A DNA stretch of 54,313 bases from Promethearchaeota archaeon (GCA_014730165.1 WJIS01000079.1:1-54313), one strand, 5' to 3'. Shown: positions 12,082 to 22,135, counted from the stretch's first letter. Translations and numbers: made by a program. The notes: generated by a model not told the origin, from the letters alone.

Positions 12082-12119
12082 GATTTAATAATATAATTCC
12101 GATTTAATAGCATAATTCC
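12082..12119. repeat. Two-copy 19-bp tandem repeat upstream of the HD-domain gene
   Basis: gatttaataatataattcc / gatttaatagcataattcc (17/19 identical, head to tail). Confidence 0.7.
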
Positions 12120-12204
12120 AGTTGTTTATAATAAAGAATTTCTTAACCCCTTTATTTTATACTTCGATGTTCTCTAAATTTATTCATTTAAATTCCCGTG
12201 AAAA

Positions 12205-13494
12205 ATGAATTCAAAAGTAGCTAGAGTCTATGATAAATTAAAAGAAATCTTCCTATCTATAGATTCATCCTTTTTTAAACTCCCAGATTCAGAGTTTTTG
12301 AATTCTAATGAAGCTGATCTAGTATTTCAGATGTTCCCTGAATACTATAGAATTATCAGAAAAAGTTTTGATATAGATGAGGAGGAAGCTATTAGAACGT
12401 TAAAACACACTTTCAAAACATTACAGGTTTATTTCTTAATTTTGTCAGATAATTTTGAGTCGAATTTAACTAATGATAAATTTGGTTGTATTAGAGAAGA
12501 ACTAAAAGAGATCGCTGATTTAAATCCAATTATTTTTCCGTTAATTTTACTATTGCATGATATAGGAAGGCCATTCAATAGAACATGGCATACGATAGAA
12601 TCTAAAAATATGATTTATCATAATTCTTTGCTTGATGGATTTGATTTAGAAGAGTTAGAAAAAATCATTGTTCTAATTGTTATTGAGCATCATCTTCTTA
12701 TAGGAACCATATTTACCGGTGAATCTTCGTATCTGGGAAGTATTTCTTTATGGAAATCAATTGCTGAATTAGAACATTCTCTATCTGGTGAATCTATAGA
12801 TATTATTTTTCAATGTTTAAGTGTTTTTACTATTATAGATATTTGGGGATATGACTATTCGACTATTTACGACCATTATTTTGATTATTATACCAATATA
12901 AGACTTAATTTAGCACAAATATTTAAAGAGGTAAATTATAGGAAAGATCTTTCTGGAATGAAAATATTAGAAGAGAAATTGGCTCAATTAGATCATCAAA
13001 ACCTAAAGTGGCGTATTGCTTGTTCATTACGGATATTCCAATTCATTGATACTAAACCCTATTTAACTAAGAGATTCTATTTTAGAAAAATTGAAGAGGG
13101 TTTAGAGCAATTAGGTATGAATTGGAAGCAATTTGAGTCGAGATTGGGAAATTACTGCTCCAGAATCCAGTTTAAATATACTTTGGGGATAATGATGATA
13201 TTAGCAATGAATGAATTTAAAAGAAACCCAATAGATAAATCTTTCAAAATTGAATCAAATATTTTTAATTTTTGGATTGAATGCAGTAAGATAATTTATA
13301 TGTTTCTAAAAAGGAATGAACAACAGAAATCCCCATTATTCTACTATGTATTTGATTTACCTAGAACATGGTTTTTACAAGATTATTATAGAGAGAGAAT
13401 AAAAAAGCCTCTGTTGATAGAAAAAATCAAAAAGAGTAATTTTGATTATAATCATGAAATCTTTGGATATATAAACAAAATTAAGATTAAATAA
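12205..13494 (+). CDS. HD-domain-like protein
   Basis: LILLLHDIGRPFNRTWHTIES ... VIEHHLLIG ... IIDIWGYD resemble HD phosphohydrolase metal motifs. Confidence 0.6.
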   Translation: MNSKVARVYDKLKEIFLSIDSSFFKLPDSEFLNSNEADLVFQMFPEYYRIIRKSFDIDEEEAIRTLKHTFKTLQVYFLILSDNFESNLTNDKFGCIREELKEIADLNPIIFPLILLLHDIGRPFNRTWHTIESKNMIYHNSLLDGFDLEELEKIIVLIVIEHHLLIGTIFTGESSYLGSISLWKSIAELEHSLSGESIDIIFQCLSVFTIIDIWGYDYSTIYDHYFDYYTNIRLNLAQIFKEVNYRKDLSGMKILEEKLAQLDHQNLKWRIACSLRIFQFIDTKPYLTKRFYFRKIEEGLEQLGMNWKQFESRLGNYCSRIQFKYTLGIMMILAMNEFKRNPIDKSFKIESNIFNFWIECSKIIYMFLKRNEQQKSPLFYYVFDLPRTWFLQDYYRERIKKPLLIEKIKKSNFDYNHEIFGYINKIKIK

Positions 13495-13533
13495 TTAGCA
13501 TTAGTAATAAAAAAAATGTAGTTTAATTAGAAA

Positions 13534-14097
13534 TTATCCCCTATCGGGTATTTTACTACATAACAGAGAACCCCCAAGCATCCCATTAATTCCACCAAAA
13601 AGTTCGGCGATTATCGTTAGTACAAGAATAATTATTAATAATGTTTGAGAAACCGGCAAAAAATATGTGATCGATAAAAGTATTATACCATCAACTAGAA
13701 ATAATGAACCAAATATTAGCTTCTTTTTTAAATGGGGGGTAGTTATCGTTTTAAATCTTAAATTAGCATCAAAAATGCCTGTCAAGAGTGCCAATACTGC
13801 GGTAAATGGTAAAGTAAATGAGAGCACTGTGATTGTGGTGTATATAGTATCAAAGTAAAACGTCGGGAATATAAGATTCAATAATGTAAGTATTAAAATA
13901 AACATCGTAAACCCTAAAGGAAGATGTAAGATAATTGGGTGCATATTCAATTCCATAAGTTTCCTTCGCTTTTCTGATACTTCACGTGTAAGTTCTTCAA
14001 ATGCACTTTTCGGTACGCCGCAAGCCGGACAGACCTCTCCTAGTTTGCTCTCTTCAATTATAAATCCACAATTTTTACATCTAACTAATTTAGCCAT
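13534..14097 (-). CDS. Rubredoxin-like N-terminal domain fused to DUF2231-like membrane domain
   Basis: CKNCGFIIEE..CPACGVPKSAFEEL; HPIILHLPLGFTMFILILTLL plus further TM helices. Confidence 0.7.
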   Translation of the reverse strand: MAKLVRCKNCGFIIEESKLGEVCPACGVPKSAFEELTREVSEKRRKLMELNMHPIILHLPLGFTMFILILTLLNLIFPTFYFDTIYTTITVLSFTLPFTAVLALLTGIFDANLRFKTITTPHLKKKLIFGSLFLVDGIILLSITYFLPVSQTLLIIILVLTIIAELFGGINGMLGGSLLCSKIPDRG

Positions 14098-14203
14098 AAG
14101 ATGAATCTTTGATTAGTGATTTTTAAAAATTCTCCTAATAGAAAATCAATCTGATTTATTAAAGCTATAAAAATGAGGAATTAGAATTTAGGATCTTCTC
14201 AAT

Positions 14204-15037
14204 TTAGAGATTAGTTTCTTTCACCTTTTTGAGAAATGCTTGTTTTTTTTTCTCTCCTTTTTTTTCATACTTTGGCCATATTCGTTTTACTTGACTGGGT
14301 AAACACATAATAATTTTTGAGAGAATTCCATCCATTTTAGGAACGCATACTTCAATTTTGTCTTTTAAAATTGCCTTCAGTACACCTTCTGCTACTTCTT
14401 CAGGAGGGACGGGATCATGGAGAAATGTTAACGGTGAGCCACCGTGTTTTGCTTCATATTCTAACATCGGGGTATCAACTGAGTCCGGAAAAATGGTTGA
14501 AACTTTTATATCATATTCCTTAAGCTCTAAGGCGAGGGTCCAATCTAAACCCCTTAATGCAAACTTCGTTGCGGTATATATTGAACTATATGTCTCAGGA
14601 ACTATACCTGCCAATGAAGAAATAGTAATAACATGCCCTTGATTCTGCTCCTTCATGATTGGAATAATTTCTTTAGTGCAAATTATTGCTCCCATAAGAT
14701 TGACATTGATTTGTTTTTCAATATCTTCATAGGTTGTATTTTCAAATAATCCTGGAATGATAATACCAACAGTATTAACTAAAAAATCAATTTTTTGATA
14801 TTTTTCTAAAGTCTTAGAATAGAAGGTTTTGACCTGCTCTTTATTAGTAACATCACATCGAAGCGTGAAAGGTTCTTGTTTCAAATCCTTCGATATTTTT
14901 TTTAATGAACCTTCATCTATATCACCTAATGCGAGTGCTATACCCTCTTTATCAAATAATTTCGCGATTTCTTGCCCAATTCCACCACATGCGCCCATTA
15001 ACACAGCAACTTTACCTTTTAACTCTTCCTTTTTCAT
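14204..15037 (-). CDS. Short-chain dehydrogenase/reductase
   Basis: GKVAVLMGACGGIGQEIA Rossmann motif, NTVG, ITISSLAG, YTATKFAL. Confidence 0.92.
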   Translation of the reverse strand: MKKEELKGKVAVLMGACGGIGQEIAKLFDKEGIALALGDIDEGSLKKISKDLKQEPFTLRCDVTNKEQVKTFYSKTLEKYQKIDFLVNTVGIIIPGLFENTTYEDIEKQINVNLMGAIICTKEIIPIMKEQNQGHVITISSLAGIVPETYSSIYTATKFALRGLDWTLALELKEYDIKVSTIFPDSVDTPMLEYEAKHGGSPLTFLHDPVPPEEVAEGVLKAILKDKIEVCVPKMDGILSKIIMCLPSQVKRIWPKYEKKGEKKKQAFLKKVKETNL

Positions 15038-15191
15038 ATAAATAATTCAACTATATTTTGAGTAATCTATGTGATTTAATATTATATTCAAAAACATAAA
15101 TACTTCATTTTCTTCAACCCAAATATTATCTATTGTTAAAGAAGATAAAGAATTATATGTGAAGAAGATAAGAGGTGATAATGATTAATTA

Positions 15192-15229
15192 TTCAAATTA
15201 CATTAACTTATTTAAATTATGTTGACTTA
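15192..15229. repeat. Imperfect two-copy 19-bp tandem repeat upstream of a small ORF
   Basis: ttcaaattacattaactta / tttaaattatgttgactta (15/19). Confidence 0.45.
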
Positions 15230-15274
15230 ATTTTAGGCAATAAACAAATTGCTTTTGCTAGTGTATTAAATATT

Positions 15275-15463
15275 ATGGTGTGGGGAGGTTCTTTAAACTC
15301 AAAAGGTTCTGATTATCTGAAAAAGCTTCGGGAAGCAGATAAAGTAGTAGGTTTTTTAGATAGGATTAAGGAAAAACTGAAACCGGAAGAAAAGTCCCAT
15401 ATTAAAAAGACGATCGACATAATTAGTGATTATGTGAATAGATTAACCGAGTCAAAAGAATAA
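15275..15463 (+). CDS. Small hypothetical protein (62 aa)
   Basis: ORF MVWGGSLNSKGSDYLKKLREADKVVGFLDRIKEKLKPEEKSHIKK; helical composition, isolated between convergent genes. Confidence 0.45.
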   Translation: MVWGGSLNSKGSDYLKKLREADKVVGFLDRIKEKLKPEEKSHIKKTIDIISDYVNRLTESKE

Positions 15464-15471
15464 GTTAATCA

Positions 15472-16044
15472 TTAAATCTCAGCTATTAATTTTTTAATCA
15501 TATCTATCATTTGATCAGCTGTTTTTTGGATTACCTCTGTGAGTTGAAAATTGAAAAAAGGGAGATCTTCATTCTCATTAATATCATCGATAGTAAGTTC
15601 TCCTTCTTTATATTGAGTGAGTTCCGTAAATCCATCAATACTCTTGGGAACAAATCCGATCATAAACACATCAGTTAATTCCGGTGTTTGTGCTTTTAAA
15701 TAATCGATCACTACATGGATGGGAATGGTGTGGCTCGAAATCGGAACCAAATCAACCATATGTTCACGTTCTATCAAAGCAACGGTTCCGGGTTCTCTAC
15801 TTAATGTACATGTATCAAGAATTACCAAGTGGGTTGGATTAAAATTTGTGATATCTTGGACTCTAGCAAGAGGATCTATACCAGCATTAATAAATAAGAC
15901 TTTATCACTTGAATGAGAGAGTAGTTCAGTTATAATATAGGGTCCAATTCCATCATCTTGCATTTTTTCCTCTCCCAAACCCATAAACACAATTTTTTTG
16001 GCATCCTTAAGTCTATTGAATAATTTATCGTACAAATCTTTCAT
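15472..16044 (-). CDS. Hydrogenase maturation protease (HycI/peptidase M52-like)
   Basis: IVFMGLGEEKMQDDGIGPYIITELL, INAGIDP, THLVILDTC, SSHTIPIHVVIDYLK, MIGFVPKSIDGFTELT. Confidence 0.82.
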   Translation of the reverse strand: MKDLYDKLFNRLKDAKKIVFMGLGEEKMQDDGIGPYIITELLSHSSDKVLFINAGIDPLARVQDITNFNPTHLVILDTCTLSREPGTVALIEREHMVDLVPISSHTIPIHVVIDYLKAQTPELTDVFMIGFVPKSIDGFTELTQYKEGELTIDDINENEDLPFFNFQLTEVIQKTADQMIDMIKKLIAEI

Positions 16045-16142
16045 AACTAACTCTGATAATATTCACTGCTAAATTAAATTATCAATAGATTGTGTTTAAA
16101 AGTAAAATTCATTAGGAAAGTTGGATTTAAATATAATGAGAG

Positions 16143-16742
16143 ATGTCAGATAATTCAAGCGAAAAGGTCCAAATTGAAGGAAAGATCAAAGCAAATAAAG
16201 TAATAGTTATGGATCCCGATGGAATCTCAGAGTTCTATGAAAGCAGTTATATTGGGACAATTGAAAAAAACAATTCGAATGGTGAGGTTTTATATTTAGA
16301 TCCAATCGAAGTTCTTCTATTGAAAGAGAGGCGTCGTATCCTATTATGGCCAGCTAATAATAAAGATAAAGATTTATTTGATTTTGAAGGATTATTGACC
16401 TATTTTACGAAATATGATAAGAATTTATGGCAAAAATATATCATTTATATGGATCTGAGAAAAAGAGGCTATATAGTACGAGGAGGATATGGAGATGGAA
16501 TTGAATTTCGTGTGTTTAAAAGAGGTGCTGATTTTAGAGAAGATTCAGCAAGATATTTGATCTATCCCGTTTTTGAAGGTTCACCTATAGAATTGCGAGA
16601 TCTTGATAAAATTTCTAGAGTTGCACTAAGTTCAAGAAAAGATTTAATTGTCGCTACCGTTGATAGATTAAGCAAACCTATATATTATAGTGTAAAAAAG
16701 TTTGAGATTTTAAATAAAGATATAAGTGGTGATGAGCGTTAA
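16143..16742 (+). CDS. endA: tRNA-splicing endonuclease
   Basis: YMDLRKRGYIVRGGYGDGIEFRVFKRG ... YLIYPVFEGSPIELRDLDKISRVALSSRKDLIVATVD; catalytic Y/H/K region recognisable. Confidence 0.88.
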   Translation: MSDNSSEKVQIEGKIKANKVIVMDPDGISEFYESSYIGTIEKNNSNGEVLYLDPIEVLLLKERRRILLWPANNKDKDLFDFEGLLTYFTKYDKNLWQKYIIYMDLRKRGYIVRGGYGDGIEFRVFKRGADFREDSARYLIYPVFEGSPIELRDLDKISRVALSSRKDLIVATVDRLSKPIYYSVKKFEILNKDISGDER

Positions 16743-18402
16743 CGATAAATTCGTGTGCGATACTTCAGTAATATTTAACGGTCAGATTTTAACATTAATC
16801 GAAGATGGAGAATTAGGTGATACACCTGAAATCTATGTCCCTAATGTTGTAATTGCAGAGGTGGAATACAGATCAAACATTCAGAAGGAAATAGGTTTTT
16901 TTGGGATTAATGTTATGAAAACTTTACGAGAATTAGATAGTGATGGGGAAATTCATTTAAAGATAACTGGAAAAAGGCCTTCGAAGGACGAAATCAAATT
17001 GGCACCCGGAGGAGAATTAGATGCGAAAATTCGAGAAGAAGCAAAAAACATTAATGCGGTTCTCATTACAGCAGACCGAATTCAAGGAGATATAGGTATC
17101 TTTGAAGGTCTTGAGGTTTTTTATGTTAAAGATAAAGTTACTAAAAAACCTACAGAACCCCTTACTCTTAGATTACTGGATTTTTTTGACCCTGATACAA
17201 TGAGTGTTCATCTCAAGCGAAATATCCCACCTTATGCTAAAAAAGGCGGTCCAGGGAGTTGGAGATTAGAAAAAATATCCAATGATATTATTAGTAATAA
17301 ACTAATTGAACAAATTGCCTTAGAAATTGTAGAGTATGTAAGGGAAGATGAGCATTCATTCATAGAAATTGAGAAAACGGGGGCATTGGTTGCTCAAATG
17401 CGTGAATTTAGAATTGTTATAACTCGGCCTCCATTTTCAAATGATGTCGAGATCACCGCAGTAAGACCTCTTGTGAACCTTGAATTAAACGATTATTCAA
17501 TCAATAATAGATTACAGAGGAGACTAGATAAAGCTGAAGGAATACTCGTTTGTGGAGCCCCCGGTGCGGGAAAATCCACATTTTCTGCTGCTTTAGCTAA
17601 TTATTATTTAGAAAATGAAAAAGTTGTAAAGACACTTGAAAGTGTCAGAGATTTACAAGTTAAACCCGAAATTACGCAATATACCAAATTAGATGGTAGT
17701 TTAGAAAATTCAGCCGATATTTTGCTGCTAGTAAGACCCGATTTCACCATATTTGATGAAGTTCGTACAACGGCAGATTTCAAGATTTATACAGATTTTA
17801 GATTGTCTGGAGTAGGAATGATTGGTGTGGTTCATAGTTCGTCTGCTATTGATGCGGTTCAACGATTTATCGGAAGAGTTGAACTTGGAATGCTTCCTTC
17901 CATAATTGATACAATCATCTTTATTAAGGGAGGAGATATTGAAAATGTGTTGGTAGTTAGAATGACAGTCAAAGTTCCATCTGGGTTTAAGGATAAGGAT
18001 CTAGCTCGTCCTGTAATAGAGGTGAGAGATTATGAGACCAGAAGATTAGCATTTGAAATTTATTCTTTCGGTCAAGATATTGTATTAAATCCTATCAATC
18101 CAATTAGAAGGAAAGATGGATTTGATGATTTTGAAAAGTATTCTCCGTTTGAAAGTCATAATAGAAGAAGTAGCGGAGATGAGTTTCATATAGATATTAA
18201 TATTAAAGGAGACAGGATGATAATTACTGCCCCAGATCGATATTCATCCCAAAATATACAGATATTATCAGAGCATAAATTAATATTTACTGGTGCGTTG
18301 AGTAGAAGTGGAGATATAACACTCTCATTGTCACAAAGGGAAGGAAAGAAAATATTGAGAGAAATGGAAAAACATAAAAGAATTTATGGAAAAGTAAAAT
18401 AG
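16726..18402 (+). CDS. PIN (PINc)-domain ATPase with C-terminal KH-like region
   Basis: N-terminal PIN FVCDTSVIFNGQI..EVEYRS..ITADRIQGD; Walker A GAPGAGKSTF; PDFTIFDEVRT; likely start at ATG 16732, overlapping endA stop. Confidence 0.9.
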   Translation: MVMSVNDKFVCDTSVIFNGQILTLIEDGELGDTPEIYVPNVVIAEVEYRSNIQKEIGFFGINVMKTLRELDSDGEIHLKITGKRPSKDEIKLAPGGELDAKIREEAKNINAVLITADRIQGDIGIFEGLEVFYVKDKVTKKPTEPLTLRLLDFFDPDTMSVHLKRNIPPYAKKGGPGSWRLEKISNDIISNKLIEQIALEIVEYVREDEHSFIEIEKTGALVAQMREFRIVITRPPFSNDVEITAVRPLVNLELNDYSINNRLQRRLDKAEGILVCGAPGAGKSTFSAALANYYLENEKVVKTLESVRDLQVKPEITQYTKLDGSLENSADILLLVRPDFTIFDEVRTTADFKIYTDFRLSGVGMIGVVHSSSAIDAVQRFIGRVELGMLPSIIDTIIFIKGGDIENVLVVRMTVKVPSGFKDKDLARPVIEVRDYETRRLAFEIYSFGQDIVLNPINPIRRKDGFDDFEKYSPFESHNRRSSGDEFHIDINIKGDRMIITAPDRYSSQNIQILSEHKLIFTGALSRSGDITLSLSQREGKKILREMEKHKRIYGKVK

Positions 18403-18480
18403 ATACTTATTTAGGATAACTTTCTCATAGAAAAAGTGACTCTTTTGATGACGTTTTATTGGTTATTAAAAATAATTATT

Positions 18481-18504
18481 TATTCTAGATTAACTATTCT
18501 AGAT
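18481..18504. repeat. Direct repeat tattctagat, 14-bp period, upstream of the ArsR-like regulator
   Basis: tattctagat-taac-tattctagat. Confidence 0.5.
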
Positions 18505-18745
18505 CTAGGTTAAAAATTTAAATAATACGATATCTGTAAGATTTTCATAATAGCTTAGAATATTAATTTTGAGATTAAAATGAGCAAATTTTGAGACAAT
18601 TACATAAATCTACATTATATCTTGTTTAAAAAAGATCTAGAAATATGAAAGGATTAATAGAAAAGCTGAAAACCCATATTTAATAAATTATATAAAAATT
18701 AAATAATTTGAATTATTTAGCAACTAAAAACTAAATCTGAAGGAT

Positions 18746-19474
18746 ATGTCAAAACAAAATTCTCCTAAATCAAAGGAAATAGATACTAAGCAGTTAGAAG
18801 AGCAAATAGCACAACAAATAAAAATAGCTGATGCTCTAAATAAGATGATTAGAATTAGAATTCTTACATTATTATGGATTTATAGGGAACAAAGTGTAAA
18901 CGATCTGTGCGAGAAATTAGGAAAAAGCTGGCCAACAGTGAATACACATCTTGAAGCTTTAGAAGAATCTGGTTTGCTCGATATAAGAAGAGTAAAATCT
19001 CCTGGTCCAAAAAATAAGAAATTGTATTCGGTTAAACCCAATATGCTTAAGTATACTCGATTGAATCCAGATTTTCTTAAATTACCTCCAGAAAAGGTTG
19101 TAGAAATTTTAATGAAAGATATAGAATCTGATGCTAAAACGTTAACATTAATTCAAAAGGTTTTGGATGATATTCCCCCCTATCAAGAAGAACTACAAAG
19201 GAAATTAAAACAAATGAGTCCATCTAATGAAAAACTCAAACAATTTTACCTTAAAAAACACATAAATTACTATGTAGAAACACTTGATGAGGAAGATTTT
19301 GAATATTATTTTGAAAAACAAATGGAATTATTTGAAGAATTAGAGGAATTTAAAAAGGAGAAAAAGCAAAAAGATTCTTTAGAAGAAACAGAAAAATCAT
19401 ATATTCTATTCCAAGTAATACTTCCCGTTAGAGAAATTCAAAAAGCTCGTTCTAATCGGTTATGGAAAGTCTAA
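18746..19474 (+). CDS. ArsR-like winged-helix regulator
   Basis: IRILTLLWIYREQSVNDLCEKLGKSWPTVNTHLEALEESGLLDIRRVKSPGPKNKKLYSV. Confidence 0.8.
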   Translation: MSKQNSPKSKEIDTKQLEEQIAQQIKIADALNKMIRIRILTLLWIYREQSVNDLCEKLGKSWPTVNTHLEALEESGLLDIRRVKSPGPKNKKLYSVKPNMLKYTRLNPDFLKLPPEKVVEILMKDIESDAKTLTLIQKVLDDIPPYQEELQRKLKQMSPSNEKLKQFYLKKHINYYVETLDEEDFEYYFEKQMELFEELEEFKKEKKQKDSLEETEKSYILFQVILPVREIQKARSNRLWKV

Positions 19475-19486
19475 TCTGAGATCTAC

Positions 19487-20281
19487 TTATCTATTTTTAA
19501 CATTATGTATTACTTTATCCACTATGGGTATTAAGACATCATTGATATTCTGATGAAATCTCAGATCTGCTTTAGAATCATAAGGTGTGTCTCCTAAATT
19601 TAGGATTATAAGTTTTGCCCCATTTCGTTTTGCGATTCCAGGCATATTTGCAGCGGGTGTGACAACGAGGGATGAACCTATAACCAAAAAAACATCCGAA
19701 CGTTCTGAAGCTTCAAAAGCATCATTTAATTCATCCTCGGGTAATGGATCTCCGAAATTCACAATACTAGATATAATCCTACCACCGCAGTATATACAAT
19801 TAGGTTGATTTTTTCTTATTCGATTAGTTCTATATCCCTTCCCCCATTTCAATTTATCCCAACCTGCTTCCTCAAAAGTCATCTTTTTATTGCAATTCAA
19901 ACATTTAAGAAAATACATATTTCCATGTAATTCCGACATTTTTTCAAAAGGGAATCCCGATTTCGCATGTAATCCGTCCACATTTTGGGTTATAAGAAAA
20001 TCTAATTGTTCAATTTCAAGTAAATCTATTAAAGCTTCATGACCGACATTGGGTTTTACTTGATCCCAAGGAGGACTTTTCGGAGGGGGTAATCCTTTAT
20101 CTCTTCTAGTCCACACACCATCAGGACCTCTATAATCGGGTAACCCGCTCTCCGTTGAAATACCTGCCCCTGTAAATGCAACGGTGTATTCTGAATCAAC
20201 GATCCAATCTGCAACTGTCTCAATTTTATCTTTAAGATTCATTTTTATAATCAAACTATTATAATTCTTAATTATACACAA
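19487..20281 (-). CDS. Sir2-family NAD-dependent deacylase (start may be the internal Met of MNLKDKIE)
   Basis: VAFTGAGISTESGLPDYRG, TQNVDGLHAKSG, HGN, CLNC..CIYCGG, NFGDPLPEDE, IGSSLVVTPAANMP. Confidence 0.95.
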   Translation of the reverse strand: MCIIKNYNSLIIKMNLKDKIETVADWIVDSEYTVAFTGAGISTESGLPDYRGPDGVWTRRDKGLPPPKSPPWDQVKPNVGHEALIDLLEIEQLDFLITQNVDGLHAKSGFPFEKMSELHGNMYFLKCLNCNKKMTFEEAGWDKLKWGKGYRTNRIRKNQPNCIYCGGRIISSIVNFGDPLPEDELNDAFEASERSDVFLVIGSSLVVTPAANMPGIAKRNGAKLIILNLGDTPYDSKADLRFHQNINDVLIPIVDKVIHNVKNR

Positions 20282-20362
20282 ATAAAATCGCTAATTTAAA
20301 ATCTAAGTTTCATGGATTTTTATATGAAATCATAGAAAAAATAAAAATAGCGCAATTAGATT

Positions 20363-21145
20363 TTAAAATGGCCAACCTCCACCACCAGGGAACCGCTTTC
20401 GAGGATGACGATGAGGAAAAGGTATCCATCCAGGTCTACCGAATGGACCATGCCTATTATCATGTAAAACATTATCAATAGAAAGCACAAATCCTAAAAG
20501 GATTCTACGATCTGTTTCATTATCAAGAATCTTCAACGCATATGTATCCTTGAAATCAAATAATCCTCCTAAAAATATATCACGCCATCTATCTGCTTTC
20601 TCAATCTCAGCTACAACTTTTCCTGTAGACAACTCTCTGATTTTATAAGACCATCCCATAAACTCTCCTTGAGCTTCGTACCAACGATTACCACCCGGGT
20701 CTTCTAACCAAAAAAGTGGGCGAAATACAGAAGTAATTTTCTTTTTTATTCTCGCAATTAAAAGTCCATTAGGATCTTTAAGATCTTGGGCTCCTCGTGC
20801 GGAAACGATTTTTTCATGAATCGTAGCTGCAACAACCCCATTCATTTCTAATAACTCAATTTTTTTACGGATATTAAAAATCTTTCTGTTCATTCTTCCA
20901 ATTATCTTACCATTTTCATCCAAAATATCCCCACTTCCCCAATCCCAATATTTTTCTTTAAGAACATAATAATTTCTATTAACATCAAACAAGCTTAAAC
21001 TAGTATTGTTTCTAGTTTCTTTGGGTGTGGTTGCAACTTCATTAGATTCTTCATCTTTTAATTTTTCTCCACAAAATTCACAATAATTATAATTGGAGCC
21101 TTTTAGTTCTGTACCACAATTAGGACAATACATTTTTTCTATCAC
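20363..21145 (-). CDS. Zinc ribbon plus LURP-one-related/scramblase-like (LOR) domain protein
   Basis: CPNCGTEL..CEFCGEKL; beta-rich repeats YYVLKEKYWDWGSGDILDENGKIIGRMNRKIFNIRKKIELLEMNG..; Gly/Pro/His-rich tail. Confidence 0.65.
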   Translation of the reverse strand: MIEKMYCPNCGTELKGSNYNYCEFCGEKLKDEESNEVATTPKETRNNTSLSLFDVNRNYYVLKEKYWDWGSGDILDENGKIIGRMNRKIFNIRKKIELLEMNGVVAATIHEKIVSARGAQDLKDPNGLLIARIKKKITSVFRPLFWLEDPGGNRWYEAQGEFMGWSYKIRELSTGKVVAEIEKADRWRDIFLGGLFDFKDTYALKILDNETDRRILLGFVLSIDNVLHDNRHGPFGRPGWIPFPHRHPRKRFPGGGGWPF

Positions 21146-21245
21146 TTCTGATTAAAATTAATATTGAATCTAGTTAATGTATAATATCAAAAGTTAATTA
21201 AATTACAATAGTCCGATTTTTATCTCATTTTTTAACTTTATAATC

Positions 21246-22037
21246 TTAATTTGTATCTTTGAAATTATCAGCGATCCTCTCAATTAAATTTCGTAGATTT
21301 TCTTTAAGATTATAGTATGAAATTACTTCAATAATACTTTGAATATTATCCAGTGAATCATTTTTATGAGAATCAGTTCCAATTCCTACAAGGATACCAT
21401 TATCCCTAATTTTGTCAAATAATGATTCTTTATAACGACTTGAATAAAATTCAGAGTATCTAGAATTCAATTCGTAATAAATTTGATTAGCTTGCATAAA
21501 CTTCAAAAGAGAATCATAGCCGTAATGAATAAATGTGGATGGATCAAAGTGTGCTAAACCTAATATGGGAAACTTCCCCGAAATAAGAGATTCATTTTTC
21601 CAATATCTAAGAATACGGTCTACAAATTCGATTGACTCCGGATTTTCTAAATATTCAAAGAGTATGATATCAAATTCATTTGGTTTGACTAATTCGGTAA
21701 TATAATCAAAACTACTAGATAAATCAATCTCCACACCCTTTAAAACTCTCAGACCTTTCTTAGTTTCAATGAGAGATTGATTTAGAAAAGAAATCTCTCC
21801 TAAATACCTTTTAATTTTTTGGTGAGTGTCTAAGGTTTGTATAATGTTGCTTTTCCAAGAATTTGAAAGATGATCTGTAATTGTAATGAAATCAAAATTA
21901 AATTTGATGGCAGATTTTACAATCTTTTTAAGAGAATTCTTTCCATCAGAATAATCTGAATGTATATGTAAATTTATTTTTGGTAATTCTTCATTTAATG
22001 AGGAATCTGACAATTTAGGCTGATCTCTTATAACCAT
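21246..22037 (-). CDS. PHP-domain phosphoesterase (histidinol-phosphatase-like)
   Basis: INLHIHSDYSDGKNSLKKIVKSAIKFNFDFITITDHL; ILGLAHFDP; VGIGTDSHKND. Confidence 0.88.
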   Translation of the reverse strand: MVIRDQPKLSDSSLNEELPKINLHIHSDYSDGKNSLKKIVKSAIKFNFDFITITDHLSNSWKSNIIQTLDTHQKIKRYLGEISFLNQSLIETKKGLRVLKGVEIDLSSSFDYITELVKPNEFDIILFEYLENPESIEFVDRILRYWKNESLISGKFPILGLAHFDPSTFIHYGYDSLLKFMQANQIYYELNSRYSEFYSSRYKESLFDKIRDNGILVGIGTDSHKNDSLDNIQSIIEVISYYNLKENLRNLIERIADNFKDTN

Positions 22038-22135
22038 TAAATAGTTTATAAATATAAAGATTTTGTATAATCTCTTTTAATTTAAAATATAGATTTGAAT
22101 AATAAATTCATTATTGATAATATCGGGAAAAAAAT

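Noticed and set aside
14100-14115. 16-mer gatgaatctttgatta repeated at 27073-27088
   Set aside because: In a 54-kb AT-rich window a single shared 16-mer of this composition is expected by chance
14358-15041. Two plus-strand ORFs (94 and 70 aa)
   Set aside because: Entirely antisense to a clear SDR gene
15472-16044. Possible hydrogenase operon suggested by the maturation protease
   Set aside because: No hydrogenase subunit or Hyp gene in the flanking sequence
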